Origin: an uncultured Prevotellaceae bacterium
GTDB taxonomy: Bacteria > Bacteroidota > Bacteroidia > Bacteroidales > Bacteroidaceae
Reading direction: 5' to 3'
Assembly (NCBI GenBank): GCA_946415695.1
Contig: CAMKTM010000158.1
Coordinates: 1 to 5,799, forward strand
DNA: 5,799 bases
Shown one piece after another: positions 1 through 5,593 of this stretch. Each line of letters starts with the position of its first letter. Position 1 is the first letter of the stretch. A program made the translations under genes and the position numbers. The notes beneath the pieces were generated by a model that did not search any database, had not been told where the DNA came from, and was given only the letters and a program-made list of their open reading frames with translations.

Positions 1-1022
1 TAAGGGGAGGTTTGGAGGGGTCTTGGAAGAAGCTGACGGCAGGCGTTGACTTCTCGATGCGCGAGTACTCGCCAGGCGTCAAGGGAGAGTTCCCCGTCTA
101 TCACGTCGATACGCTCCACTTCGATGCCGACAAGATGTTTGCCGACCTCGCCAAGCCTGAGTACAAGGACTGCATGGTGGCTTGCGAGTTCTGGTTCACC
201 TACAAGCACCGCGAGGCGTTCTCCCGTCTGCAAAAGGCTGGCGAATGCACCAACGCCGGACTCATCTACACCTGGCCTTCTCCCATCAAGTTCTTCAAGG
301 CATACGGCCATCGGGTTGTCGATAAGCCCATCGTCTGGGTGACACCCGAGGCCATCGAAGGCGTAGAGCGCGTCCGCCTCAATGTCGATGACAAGTTCCT
401 GAAGGGCTATGAGTGCTTCAATGTCATCTCGAAGATTGAAGGCGAGCGGCACGACAGTTGCTACGTCTTCACCGCCCATTACGACCATCTCGGCAACCTC
501 GGCAAGAAAATCTTCTATGCCGGAGCCAACGACAATGCCTCCGGCTCGGCCACCCTTGTCACCCTTGCCGCTTACTATGCCAAGCACCGGCCAAAGTTCG
601 ACATGTACTTCCTTGCCTTCTCGGGCGAGGACGCCAACCTGCGCGGCTCAACGTACTTCGTGGAGCATCCCACCTTCCCTTTGGAGAAGATCAAGTACCT
701 CTTCAACATCGACATGATTGGCGACAACAACCCCGTGCAGTACTGCGAGGTGAGCGACGAGGGCATGTCGGCCTTCCCACTCTTCGAGAAGATAAACGGC
801 GAGAAGCATTACTTCAAGGAGTTGCATCGGGGCGACCTCGCGGCTAACAGCGACCACTACGTCTTTGCCGTTCGCCATGTGCCCTGCATCTTCCTCGAGA
901 ACGAGAAGGGCGATGCCTTCCAGTACTATCACACCATCTTCGACGACTACGACCACGCCGTGTTCGACAGTTACGAACCCGTCTTCCGCCTCGTCCGCGA
1001 CTTCGTGGAGCAGCACAAATAA
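1..1022 (+). CDS. M28-family zinc aminopeptidase, 5'-truncated
   Basis: This is a metallopeptidase of the M28 family, which removes N-terminal residues from peptides using two zinc ions. The reading frame is open to the left edge, so the true start, and any signal peptide, lie outside; a TTG at base 12 is only the first possible start codon in view. Counting from that TTG there are 336 codons. All expected metal and catalytic positions are visible: AHYDHLG (zinc ligand H156, supporting D158), GANDNASG (bridging D174), SGED (general base E206, ligand D207), NIDMIGD (ligand D234) and YYHTIFDD (ligand H307). The second acidic residue of the usual Glu-Glu pair is Asp here, a conservative change. 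The part before residue 140 is an accessory region that I do not recognise. The gene ends in TAA and converges with the phosphatase gene across a repeat-filled gap. Family members are commonly exported to the periplasm, but this cannot be judged without the N terminus. The substrate is unknown. Confidence 0.93.
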   Translation, partial: RGGLEGSWKKLTAGVDFSMREYSPGVKGEFPVYHVDTLHFDADKMFADLAKPEYKDCMVACEFWFTYKHREAFSRLQKAGECTNAGLIYTWPSPIKFFKAYGHRVVDKPIVWVTPEAIEGVERVRLNVDDKFLKGYECFNVISKIEGERHDSCYVFTAHYDHLGNLGKKIFYAGANDNASGSATLVTLAAYYAKHRPKFDMYFLAFSGEDANLRGSTYFVEHPTFPLEKIKYLFNIDMIGDNNPVQYCEVSDEGMSAFPLFEKINGEKHYFKELHRGDLAANSDHYVFAVRHVPCIFLENEKGDAFQYYHTIFDDYDHAVFDSYEPVFRLVRDFVEQHK

Positions 1023-1030
1023 GCGTATCC

Positions 1031-1064
1031 CTGCCCCCTGCTCCTTGCTCCTTGCCCCTCCTCC
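1031..1064. repeat. Heptad tandem repeat YTGCYCC
   Basis: Four imperfect 7-bp units (CTGCCCC, CTGCTCC, TTGCTCC, TTGCCCC; 1031-1058) are followed by a degenerate hexad (1059-1064). The tract starts eight bases after the stop codon of the peptidase gene and runs directly into the palindromic array. No function is evident. The 7-bp period is shared with the TTAGGGG-like repeats on the other side of the phosphatase gene. Confidence 0.7.
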
Positions 1065-1138
1065 TTGCTTGCTTGTACATGTAAAAGCAATTGCTTCTAC
1101 ATGTACAAGCAATTGCTTTTACATGTACAAGCAAGCAA
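1065..1138. repeat. Three tandem 22-bp palindromic units
   Basis: Three contiguous units lie at 1069-1090, 1091-1112 and 1113-1134. Each is TTGCTT, one variable base, TACATGTA, one variable base, AAGCAA. TTGC precedes the first unit and GCAA follows the last. Unit 3 is the exact reverse complement of unit 1, so 1065-1090 and 1113-1138 form a perfect 26-bp inverted repeat around unit 2, which is itself palindromic except at its two variable bases (both C). The array sits between convergent genes, where a long hairpin could act as a bidirectional terminator, although it has no clean U-tract. A fourth copy at 5772-5793 shows that this is a dispersed repeat. Confidence 0.9.
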
Positions 1139-1177
1139 TGGGCTATGGGATGAAAGGAAAAACAAAGGTGATTCTCA

Positions 1178-2944
1178 TCAGCCAGCCGCTGTCTTGTTGT
1201 AGCGGATGGCAAGCATTGTGAGGTCGTCGCTCTGTTCGGCATTTCCGACAAACTGTCGCAAGGCTTCTTTCTGAAGTGAGATGATGTACTCCGGGGTGTT
1301 TGAGCCTCCGGCGAGCAATGCCCGTTGGGCTGTTTTTACCATGCGCTGCTTGCCGAACTGGGCATGTGCGGCGTTCTCGGCCTCTGTCAGGCCGTCTGTG
1401 TAGAGGAAGATGACGGTTCCCGGGTAGATGAGCGCCTCCTGACTTTTATAGTCCCAGCCAGGCATCATCCCTATGGGGATGTTGTTGTTTGTGGGCAACA
1501 GTCCTACGCCTTTGCCTATGAGCAGAGGCTCTTCGTGCCCGGCGTTGCATGAGCGCAGCAGCCCGGTCGTCAGGTCGAGCACCCCGACGAAGAGCGTGAC
1601 GAACATATCCGAGTCGTTTATCTCGGCCATTGCCTCGCTCATTTGGGTGACGATTGCCTCGGGCAAGTCCTCGTGAGCCGATGCGGTGCGGAAGAGGCTG
1701 CGTGTGACAGCCATCACGAGAGATGCCGGCACGCCTTTCCCGGACACGTCGCCGATGCAGAAGAAAAGTTTCTCGTCGCGAATGTGGTAGTCGTAGAGGT
1801 CGCCCCCTACCTCCTTGGCCGGTACGAGCGTGGCGAACATGTCCACATCGTTTCGCTCGGGGTAGGGCGGAAACGTCTTGGGCAACATGCTTTCCTGTAT
1901 GTTGCGGGCAATGCGCAGTTCGCTTCCGATGCGCTCCTTCTCGGCTGTGGCGATTCGGAGCCAGCGGGCGCTGCGGGCAGCACGGAAGATGATGAAGGCC
2001 AGCAAGGCCAGTCCCGCCAACATGAGCAACGTCAGGTACAAACTCACTACCGACAAGCCGGCGTATATCTCCCTTTGATTGCAGACGACGGACATCGACC
2101 ATCCCGCTTCGCCGTCGATGGGCGCATAGAAGACGCTGAGCTTGTCGCCGTTGTTGTCCGTAATGTCCTGATGCCCGCTTTTGCCGCTCATCTGTTGCTG
2201 GTTGATGAAGCGCGTGGTGGTGTCGGTGGAGGAGGCCGTGACTTCCTGTATGGTGCTGTGCATGGTGAGGTTTTCGTCCGGACACACCATGACCAGACCT
2301 TTGCGCGAGATGACAACGTTATAGCTGGAGGGGTAGATGTGGTTGGCGTTGATGGTGCTCGACAGCCATTCCAGCGAGACGTCGGCGCCCAGCAGGGCTG
2401 CGACTTCGCCTTGGCTGTCGCGGACGGGGATGGTGTAGGTGCAGAGCATCATCTTTGCCCCGGCATTGTCGTAGTAAGGCTCGCTCCAGTATCCTTTGCC
2501 TGCGCGGATGCCGTTCTGGAAGAACTCAGCCTCGAGGTAGTCGTGCGTGGGACCGCCTATCTGAGCCGCTTCGATGCTGCCGTCCGGGCGTTCGGCAACG
2601 TATGGCTCGAACCAGCGCCCCTTCTCGGGATAGTAGTCTGCCTTGAACATCAGCCCTGCGCCCACGATGGTCGGGTTCTGCTCCACCATTCTGCGGACGA
2701 CGGTATAGAGCGAGTCGGGCTGCTCCAGACTGTGTTCTGCAGCCCAAAGCGTGTTGGCGATGGCCGTTTCGACAGCCACCATCACCTTCTGTATCTCAAG
2801 GTTCTTCACGCGGAGCTCGGTCTCTGCCCTGTGCTCCACCTCTTCGCGAATGCCTTTGCGGGCAAACTGGTACTCTACGATGAAGATAATCTCCAGCAGC
2901 ACCGCAACGGTCACGATGATGGCAACACTCGGTTTATAGTTCAT
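1178..2944 (-). CDS. Membrane Cache-sensor SpoIIE/RsbU-type serine phosphatase
   Basis: This 588-residue PP2C-like phosphatase probably dephosphorylates a STAS-domain protein in a partner-switching pathway. Order of parts: a membrane helix at about 7-24; a periplasmic double-Cache-like sensor at about 30-296, with its hallmark around WSEPYYDNAGAKMMLCTY and PVRDSQGEVAALLGADVSL; a second helix at about 298-321; a helical linker at about 325-355 with the RsbU-type IARNIQESMLPKTFP motif; then the SpoIIE domain to the end. Its metal-binding aspartates are in place: D382 (GGDLYDY), D399 (IGDVSGKG), D517 (LYTDG) and D573/D574 (QSDDLTML), plus NAGHEEPLL. No HAMP domain is visible. The ATG is fixed by an in-frame TAA only one codon upstream (2948-2950). 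It lies 139 bp downstream of the STAS-kinase gene on the same strand, so the two may be co-transcribed, although a -7 box in the gap suggests its own promoter. The class is secure; the Cache ligand and the true protein substrate are unknown. Confidence 0.94.
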   Translation of the reverse strand: MNYKPSVAIIVTVAVLLEIIFIVEYQFARKGIREEVEHRAETELRVKNLEIQKVMVAVETAIANTLWAAEHSLEQPDSLYTVVRRMVEQNPTIVGAGLMFKADYYPEKGRWFEPYVAERPDGSIEAAQIGGPTHDYLEAEFFQNGIRAGKGYWSEPYYDNAGAKMMLCTYTIPVRDSQGEVAALLGADVSLEWLSSTINANHIYPSSYNVVISRKGLVMVCPDENLTMHSTIQEVTASSTDTTTRFINQQQMSGKSGHQDITDNNGDKLSVFYAPIDGEAGWSMSVVCNQREIYAGLSVVSLYLTLLMLAGLALLAFIIFRAARSARWLRIATAEKERIGSELRIARNIQESMLPKTFPPYPERNDVDMFATLVPAKEVGGDLYDYHIRDEKLFFCIGDVSGKGVPASLVMAVTRSLFRTASAHEDLPEAIVTQMSEAMAEINDSDMFVTLFVGVLDLTTGLLRSCNAGHEEPLLIGKGVGLLPTNNNIPIGMMPGWDYKSQEALIYPGTVIFLYTDGLTEAENAAHAQFGKQRMVKTAQRALLAGGSNTPEYIISLQKEALRQFVGNAEQSDDLTMLAIRYNKTAAG

Positions 2945-2968
2945 GGCTTAAAGGCATAGAGGAAAGTT

Positions 2969-3031
2969 GTTGGAGGTAAGTGGTTGGAGGTAAGTGGTTA
3001 GAGGTTAGTGGTTAGTGGTTGGAGGTTAGTT
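2969..3031. repeat. Nine heptads of the GTTAGTG/GTTGGAG type
   Basis: Nine 7-bp units run without a gap on the plus strand: GTTGGAG, GTAAGTG, GTTGGAG, GTAAGTG, GTTAGAG, GTTAGTG, GTTAGTG, GTTGGAG, GTTAGTT. They lie upstream of the phosphatase start, and the minus strand reads CTAACC-like. This is the left arm of an inverted arrangement with the CTAACCC heptads at 3063-3097. Confidence 0.85.
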
Positions 3032-3050
3032 AGTGATGCTGATTAGGGAC

Positions 3051-3058
3051 CAAAGGTA
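3051..3058 (-). promoter_or_regulatory. Putative -7 box for the phosphatase gene
   Basis: The minus strand reads TACCTTTG, a perfect match to the Bacteroidetes -7 consensus TAnnTTTG and identical to the boxes before the other two genes. It lies 107 bases upstream of the phosphatase ATG, in the spacer between the two heptad-repeat arms. No TTTG is found 19-21 bases further upstream, where the GGTTAGGGG repeat lies instead, so the promoter is weaker evidence than the others. Transcription from here would put CTAACC-type heptads in the leader. Confidence 0.5.
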
Positions 3059-3062
3059 TCCT

Positions 3063-3097
3063 CTAACCCCTAACCCCTAACCCCTAACCTCTAACCC
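3063..3097. repeat. Five CTAACCC heptads (TTAGGGG on the minus strand)
   Basis: Five 7-bp units (CTAACCC three times, CTAACCT, CTAACCC) form the right arm facing the 2969-3031 heptads. The minus strand carries four GGGG runs (complements of 3067-3070, 3074-3077, 3081-3084 and 3095-3098), a plausible G-quadruplex motif with loops of 3, 3 and 10 bases. The tract overlaps the 3' end of the STAS-kinase ORF. A transcript crossing both arms could also pair GGUUAG with CUAACC as a long imperfect hairpin. Confidence 0.85.
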
Positions 3098-4346
3098 CTG
3101 AATTACATGTCCAGTTGCTGAACGTCTTGCATACGTCCATGATATAGTCATAGCGTTTGGTGACGCGTTCGTCGAACACGGCCTTGCACTCGTTTATGAC
3201 AGATTCGGGGAAAGAGTCGGAGAGCGACAGCCAGGTGAAGTTCCTGACGCACGACACGACCTCTATCTGTGCTTTCCGCTCCTTGACGGTCTCCTCCGGC
3301 AGGCCTTCGAAGTAATAGTCGATGGCTTTGTTCCACAGGCGCTGTCCCAATTCGCGCGGCATACCGATTATCTTCTCGTAGTCGCCCACGAGGCTCACCA
3401 TCGCGGAATAGGCATGCCCCAAGTCGAGCAGCGGATGTCCGTAGCCTATCTCGCCCATGTCGATGAGCATCAGCTGACTTCCCCCTTGCCCGTCGAGCGT
3501 TGCCTCGTCCTCCTGCATCATCGCATTCTTTGTCTGCAGGTCGAGGTGGAGCAGGCGGTTCCCTGGCGGTATGCTGTCGATGATGCCGAGCAGCATGTCG
3601 ATGTTCTCCTTGGGGAAGTAGCGGCTGATGTGTTCTATCTGCTGCCGCTCACGCTTGATGGCCGACGGCACATTCCCGCCTTCCGGCACTTCTATCTGAT
3701 GCAGTTGTCCGAACAGGTCGGCATACTTCTTGGCGCAAGCGTCAAGCTCCGAGGGATGCTGCTTCACGTAAGTGCTCAGCGTCTTGGACTTCAGCAGTTC
3801 ATAGACCAGGCCGTAACACTCTGAGCAGACCTCGGGAGAAGGCATCACCCTGACGATGTCGAACGAGATGGCAGTGGGCATTCCCAGCACGAAGGCTTCC
3901 TTCGAGAGCGTTATCTCGCGGCGCACCTCCTCCATCGTGGCGCCCTCGCGAAACACCTTTATAATCGTGTCGCCATCCAGCCTATAAACCTTTCCTACGC
4001 CGCCAATGCCGATGAGGCGGCACCCCTTCACGCTCAGGCTTCGCATGGCTCGCTCCACGGACATGATCTTCGTGAACCCCGTTGTCTCGAGCACCATATA
4101 AACGTGCGAATGGACGTTCGTCACTCGGATGTCTTTATAACGCTTCGCCAGCGAGAGCAGGATGCGCAGACCCGAGCTTGAGATGTACTCCAGCCGGTCG
4201 GCATCGCAGGTCAGCGAATGGATGGTGCCAATTTTCTCAAGCTCACGGCAGATTTTGGCATTGGTGTCGGCCGATGTCGCAGTGTCCAAGCGCCCGTCGA
4301 AGATGATGGTAACATCGTTTCCGTTGGTTTGAAAGGTAGTAGTCAT
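3084..4346 (-). CDS. STAS domain fused to APH-like kinase domain
   Basis: This is a 420-residue two-domain protein. Residues 1-105 form a STAS (anti-sigma-factor antagonist) domain; the segment YISSSGLRILL places S57 at the position of the serine phosphorylated in SpoIIAA/RsbV proteins. Residues 106 to about 405 resemble the aminoglycoside/choline phosphotransferase-like kinase fold, probably the TIGR02172 group: glycine-rich loop IGIGGVGKVYRL (112-123), lysine K130 in TIIKVF, acidic partner E144 or E150, YGLVYELL hinge region (178-185), catalytic loop HLDLQTKN (D269, N274), and metal-binding D296 in LMLIDMGEIGYGHPLLDLGH. The catalytic residues look intact, so activity is plausible; the substrate is unknown. 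No signal peptide or membrane helix is seen. The ATG is the first after an in-frame TGA (4359-4361), and two promoters lie just upstream. The phosphatase gene follows downstream. The last residues and the TAG stop are encoded by the CTAACCC repeat. Domain calls are firm; a role in partner switching is inference. Confidence 0.9.
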   Translation of the reverse strand: MTTTFQTNGNDVTIIFDGRLDTATSADTNAKICRELEKIGTIHSLTCDADRLEYISSSGLRILLSLAKRYKDIRVTNVHSHVYMVLETTGFTKIMSVERAMRSLSVKGCRLIGIGGVGKVYRLDGDTIIKVFREGATMEEVRREITLSKEAFVLGMPTAISFDIVRVMPSPEVCSECYGLVYELLKSKTLSTYVKQHPSELDACAKKYADLFGQLHQIEVPEGGNVPSAIKRERQQIEHISRYFPKENIDMLLGIIDSIPPGNRLLHLDLQTKNAMMQEDEATLDGQGGSQLMLIDMGEIGYGHPLLDLGHAYSAMVSLVGDYEKIIGMPRELGQRLWNKAIDYYFEGLPEETVKERKAQIEVVSCVRNFTWLSLSDSFPESVINECKAVFDERVTKRYDYIMDVCKTFSNWTCNSGVRG

Positions 4347-4372
4347 GGTGAGATTGGGTCATTATTTTGCCA

Positions 4373-4404
4373 CAAAGGTACGAATAAGCGAGCGAAAAGC
4401 CAAA
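4373..4404 (-). promoter_or_regulatory. Proximal promoter of the STAS-kinase gene (repeat copy 1)
   Basis: On the minus strand TTTG (complement of 4401-4404), 20 bp, then TACCTTTG (complement of 4373-4380) matches the Bacteroidetes primary-sigma promoter exactly. A start site near 4366 would leave a leader of about 20 bases before the ATG at 4346. The whole 32-bp element is repeated without a mismatch at 4446-4477. Confidence 0.82.
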
Positions 4405-4420
4405 TTTATTTGGGCTTTTC
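4394..4420. repeat. Hairpin between the two promoter copies
   Basis: GAAAAGCCAAAT (4394-4405) can pair with ATTTGGGCTTTTC (4408-4420), giving a 12-bp stem with a single bulged G and a two-base loop. It overlaps the -33 box of the proximal promoter and lies in the leader that the distal promoter would make, so it could influence read-through or promoter access. No function is proven. Confidence 0.6.
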
Positions 4421-4445
4421 CGAGCGAAAGTGCCTTCGACGGAGT

Positions 4446-4477
4446 CAAAGGTACGAATAAGCGAGCGAAAAGCCAAA
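4446..4477 (-). promoter_or_regulatory. Distal promoter of the STAS-kinase gene (repeat copy 2)
   Basis: This exact second copy of the 32-bp element has minus-strand TTTG (4474-4477), 20 bp and TACCTTTG (4446-4453). It lies 73 bp upstream of copy 1 in the same orientation. The start site would be near 4439, giving a leader of about 90 bases that contains the 4394-4420 hairpin. It sits back-to-back with the rightward BI-1 promoter, 15 bp away. Confidence 0.72.
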
Positions 4478-4492
4478 GAAAACGTGCTTTTC

Positions 4493-4524
4493 TTTGCATA
4501 AACTGTTAATATGTTGTACCTTTG
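4493..4524 (+). promoter_or_regulatory. Promoter of the BI-1 family gene
   Basis: TTTG (4493-4496), 20 bp, then TACCTTTG (4517-4524) is a perfect Bacteroidetes promoter. A start site near 4530 would leave an A-rich leader of about 30 bases before the ATG at 4560, with no Shine-Dalgarno sequence, as is usual in this phylum. Its position rules out the longer in-frame TTG start at 4494, which falls inside the -33 box. Confidence 0.87.
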
Positions 4525-4559
4525 TACAGAAAACACAAAAAACACAAATACTGTCAACT

Positions 4560-5279
4560 ATGGAAAATCAAGAATTTCATTATCAGAGAAGTTACAACGA
4601 AAGGCCAGTTGAACTGTCGGAAGCATTTCCCGTCCTCATGCGAAAAGTTTATGTATGGATGGCGTTTGCCCTGCTCATTACGGGCATGACGGCCTACTAT
4701 GTCGCTACAAGTCCTACCCTTATGACAGCCATCCTCACGAACAAAGTCTTGTTCTGGGGCTTGCTCATCGCTGAACTTGCGCTGGTCCTTGGCGTCAGCG
4801 CAGCCATCAATCGCCTGTCCCTGCTCACAGCGACCTTGATGTTCCTGCTCTATTCCGTCATCAACGGCGCCACACTGTCCGGCATCTTCCTTATCTATCA
4901 ACTGACGTCTATCGCTACAGTGTTCTTCATCACAGCCGGCACCTTCGGCACGATGGCCGTGATAGGCTACACCACCAAGGCGGACCTCTCGTCGATGGGG
5001 AGAATCCTCTTCATGGCACTCATCGGCATCATCATAGCCACCCTTGTCAACCTCTTCATTAAGAGCGACGGCCTCACGATGATATTGAGCTACTTGGGCG
5101 TGCTGGTCTTTGTAGGACTGACGGCATGGGATTCGCAGAAGATAAAGCAGATGCTGCTGCAGGCAACCGACGTGGACGAAGGCACTCAGAAGATTGCGCT
5201 GCTGGGAGCCCTTACGCTCTACCTCGACTTCGTCAATCTGTTCATCTACCTGCTCCGCATCTTCGGAAAGAGGAGATAA
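4560..5279 (+). CDS. Bax inhibitor-1 (BI-1/YccA) family membrane protein
   Basis: This 239-residue inner-membrane protein belongs to the BI-1/TMBIM family, whose bacterial member YetJ is a pH-sensitive calcium leak channel. Seven hydrophobic helices can be placed at about 31-49, 62-83, 88-113, 118-138, 147-167, 172-190 and 213-235. The family signature is clear: VFVGLTAWDSQKIK (D191 after helix 6) and GALTLYLDFVNLFIYLLRIFG (D223 in helix 7). These two aspartates probably correspond to the pair that gates YetJ. The basic end GKRR also fits bacterial members. The length is normal and no defect is seen. The start ATG at 4560 is set by the promoter at 4493-4524. The gene is divergent from the STAS-kinase gene across 213 bp and appears to be monocistronic. 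Its physiological role in this organism is unknown. Confidence 0.95.
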   Translation: MENQEFHYQRSYNERPVELSEAFPVLMRKVYVWMAFALLITGMTAYYVATSPTLMTAILTNKVLFWGLLIAELALVLGVSAAINRLSLLTATLMFLLYSVINGATLSGIFLIYQLTSIATVFFITAGTFGTMAVIGYTTKADLSSMGRILFMALIGIIIATLVNLFIKSDGLTMILSYLGVLVFVGLTAWDSQKIKQMLLQATDVDEGTQKIALLGALTLYLDFVNLFIYLLRIFGKRR

Positions 5280-5446
5280 GCCCTATTTTTGCGCAAATAT
5301 GCATGAAATGATAACACTTTCTCATTTAGTGATAATCATTTGTACCGAAATTCAATATTTGTTTGCGCAAAACATCGTAATTTTGCGCTGGAATTTGAAC
5401 ATACAAATCGCTTTAAGCCCGAAAAGGTCACACGGAGTAACATTAT
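5280..5446. other. AT-rich intergenic stretch with repeated palindrome
   Basis: No gene is seen here. The perfect palindrome TTTGCGCAAA occurs at 5288-5297 and 5362-5371, 74 bp apart, with a half-copy TTTTGCGC at 5381-5388. Two sequences match the -7 consensus: TATTTTTG (5284-5291) and TAATTTTG (5378-5385). There is no canonical terminator after the BI-1 stop codon. The stretch could be the control region of whatever lies to the right. Confidence 0.55.
5378..5385 (+). promoter_or_regulatory. Possible -7 box upstream of the poly-C ORF
   Basis: TAATTTTG matches TAnnTTTG and lies 61 bases before the ATG at 5447. The nearest TTTG boxes are 16 and 12 bp away rather than the preferred 19-21, so the -33 element is not convincing. 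The box overlaps a TTTTGCGC half-site of the palindrome repeated upstream. Confidence 0.3.
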
Positions 5447-5593
5447 ATGTCACAGACAAGCACCCTTCGTCCTATGAACAATGCCTGCCCTGCAACCATG
5501 CTGCGAGGCAGCGAAGGTCGCGCTATGATTGAGACCATGCTACCCCCCCCCCCCCCCAAGCCGCTTAACGTGCTTGTATTCAGCATCTTGTGA
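5447..5593 (+). CDS. Small ORF with internal 15-C tract, possibly phase-variable
   Basis: This reading frame has 48 codons, starting MSQTSTLRPMNNACPATMLR. A GGAG Shine-Dalgarno-like sequence lies at 5434-5437, nine bases before the ATG, which is unusual next to the leaderless-looking sites of the other genes. Codons 33-37 are five CCC prolines made by an uninterrupted run of 15 C (5543-5557), followed by KPLNVLVFSIL and a TGA. If the tract lost one C or gained two, the frame would stay open to the right edge of the window; with 16 C it stops within four codons. No family is recognised, and the alternative frame has an unconvincing, Cys/His/Ser-rich composition and runs through a palindromic repeat. 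It may be a real contingency gene, the remnant of one, or non-coding. Confidence 0.25.
   Translation: MSQTSTLRPMNNACPATMLRGSEGRAMIETMLPPPPPKPLNVLVFSIL
5543..5557. repeat. Homopolymer of 15 C
   Basis: The run is unbroken and follows ATGCTA. Tracts of this length slip readily in replication and are also error-prone in sequencing. A second, shorter run of eight C lies at 5724-5731. Confidence 0.9.

Noticed and set aside
648..1112. 154-codon minus-strand ORF overlapping the peptidase gene and the palindromic array
   Set aside because: It starts inside the palindromic repeat and runs antisense to a well-supported M28 gene; its Val/Glu-rich translation is a shadow.
1065..1138. CRISPR array
   Set aside because: The units are contiguous palindromes with no spacers, and no cas gene is present.
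1643..2959. 438-codon plus-strand ORF opposite the phosphatase gene
   Set aside because: It lies antisense to a gene with clear membrane, Cache and SpoIIE motifs, its translation shows no domain, and it has no promoter. Long antisense frames are expected from the codon bias of the real gene.
4494..4559. Upstream TTG start extending the BI-1 protein by 22 residues
   Set aside because: The extension would be encoded by the promoter itself (-33 and -7 boxes), and the ATG at 4560 gives the normal family length.
5284..5291. TATTTTTG as a second promoter box after the BI-1 gene
   Set aside because: It lies five bases after the BI-1 stop with no TTTG at the required distance and no ORF within reach; such matches are common in AT-rich DNA.
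5330..5344. Fur-box-like sequence TGATAATCATTTGTA
   Set aside because: The left half matches the 7-1-7 consensus but the right half matches only four of seven positions. The AT-rich setting makes this likely by chance, and no iron gene is adjacent.
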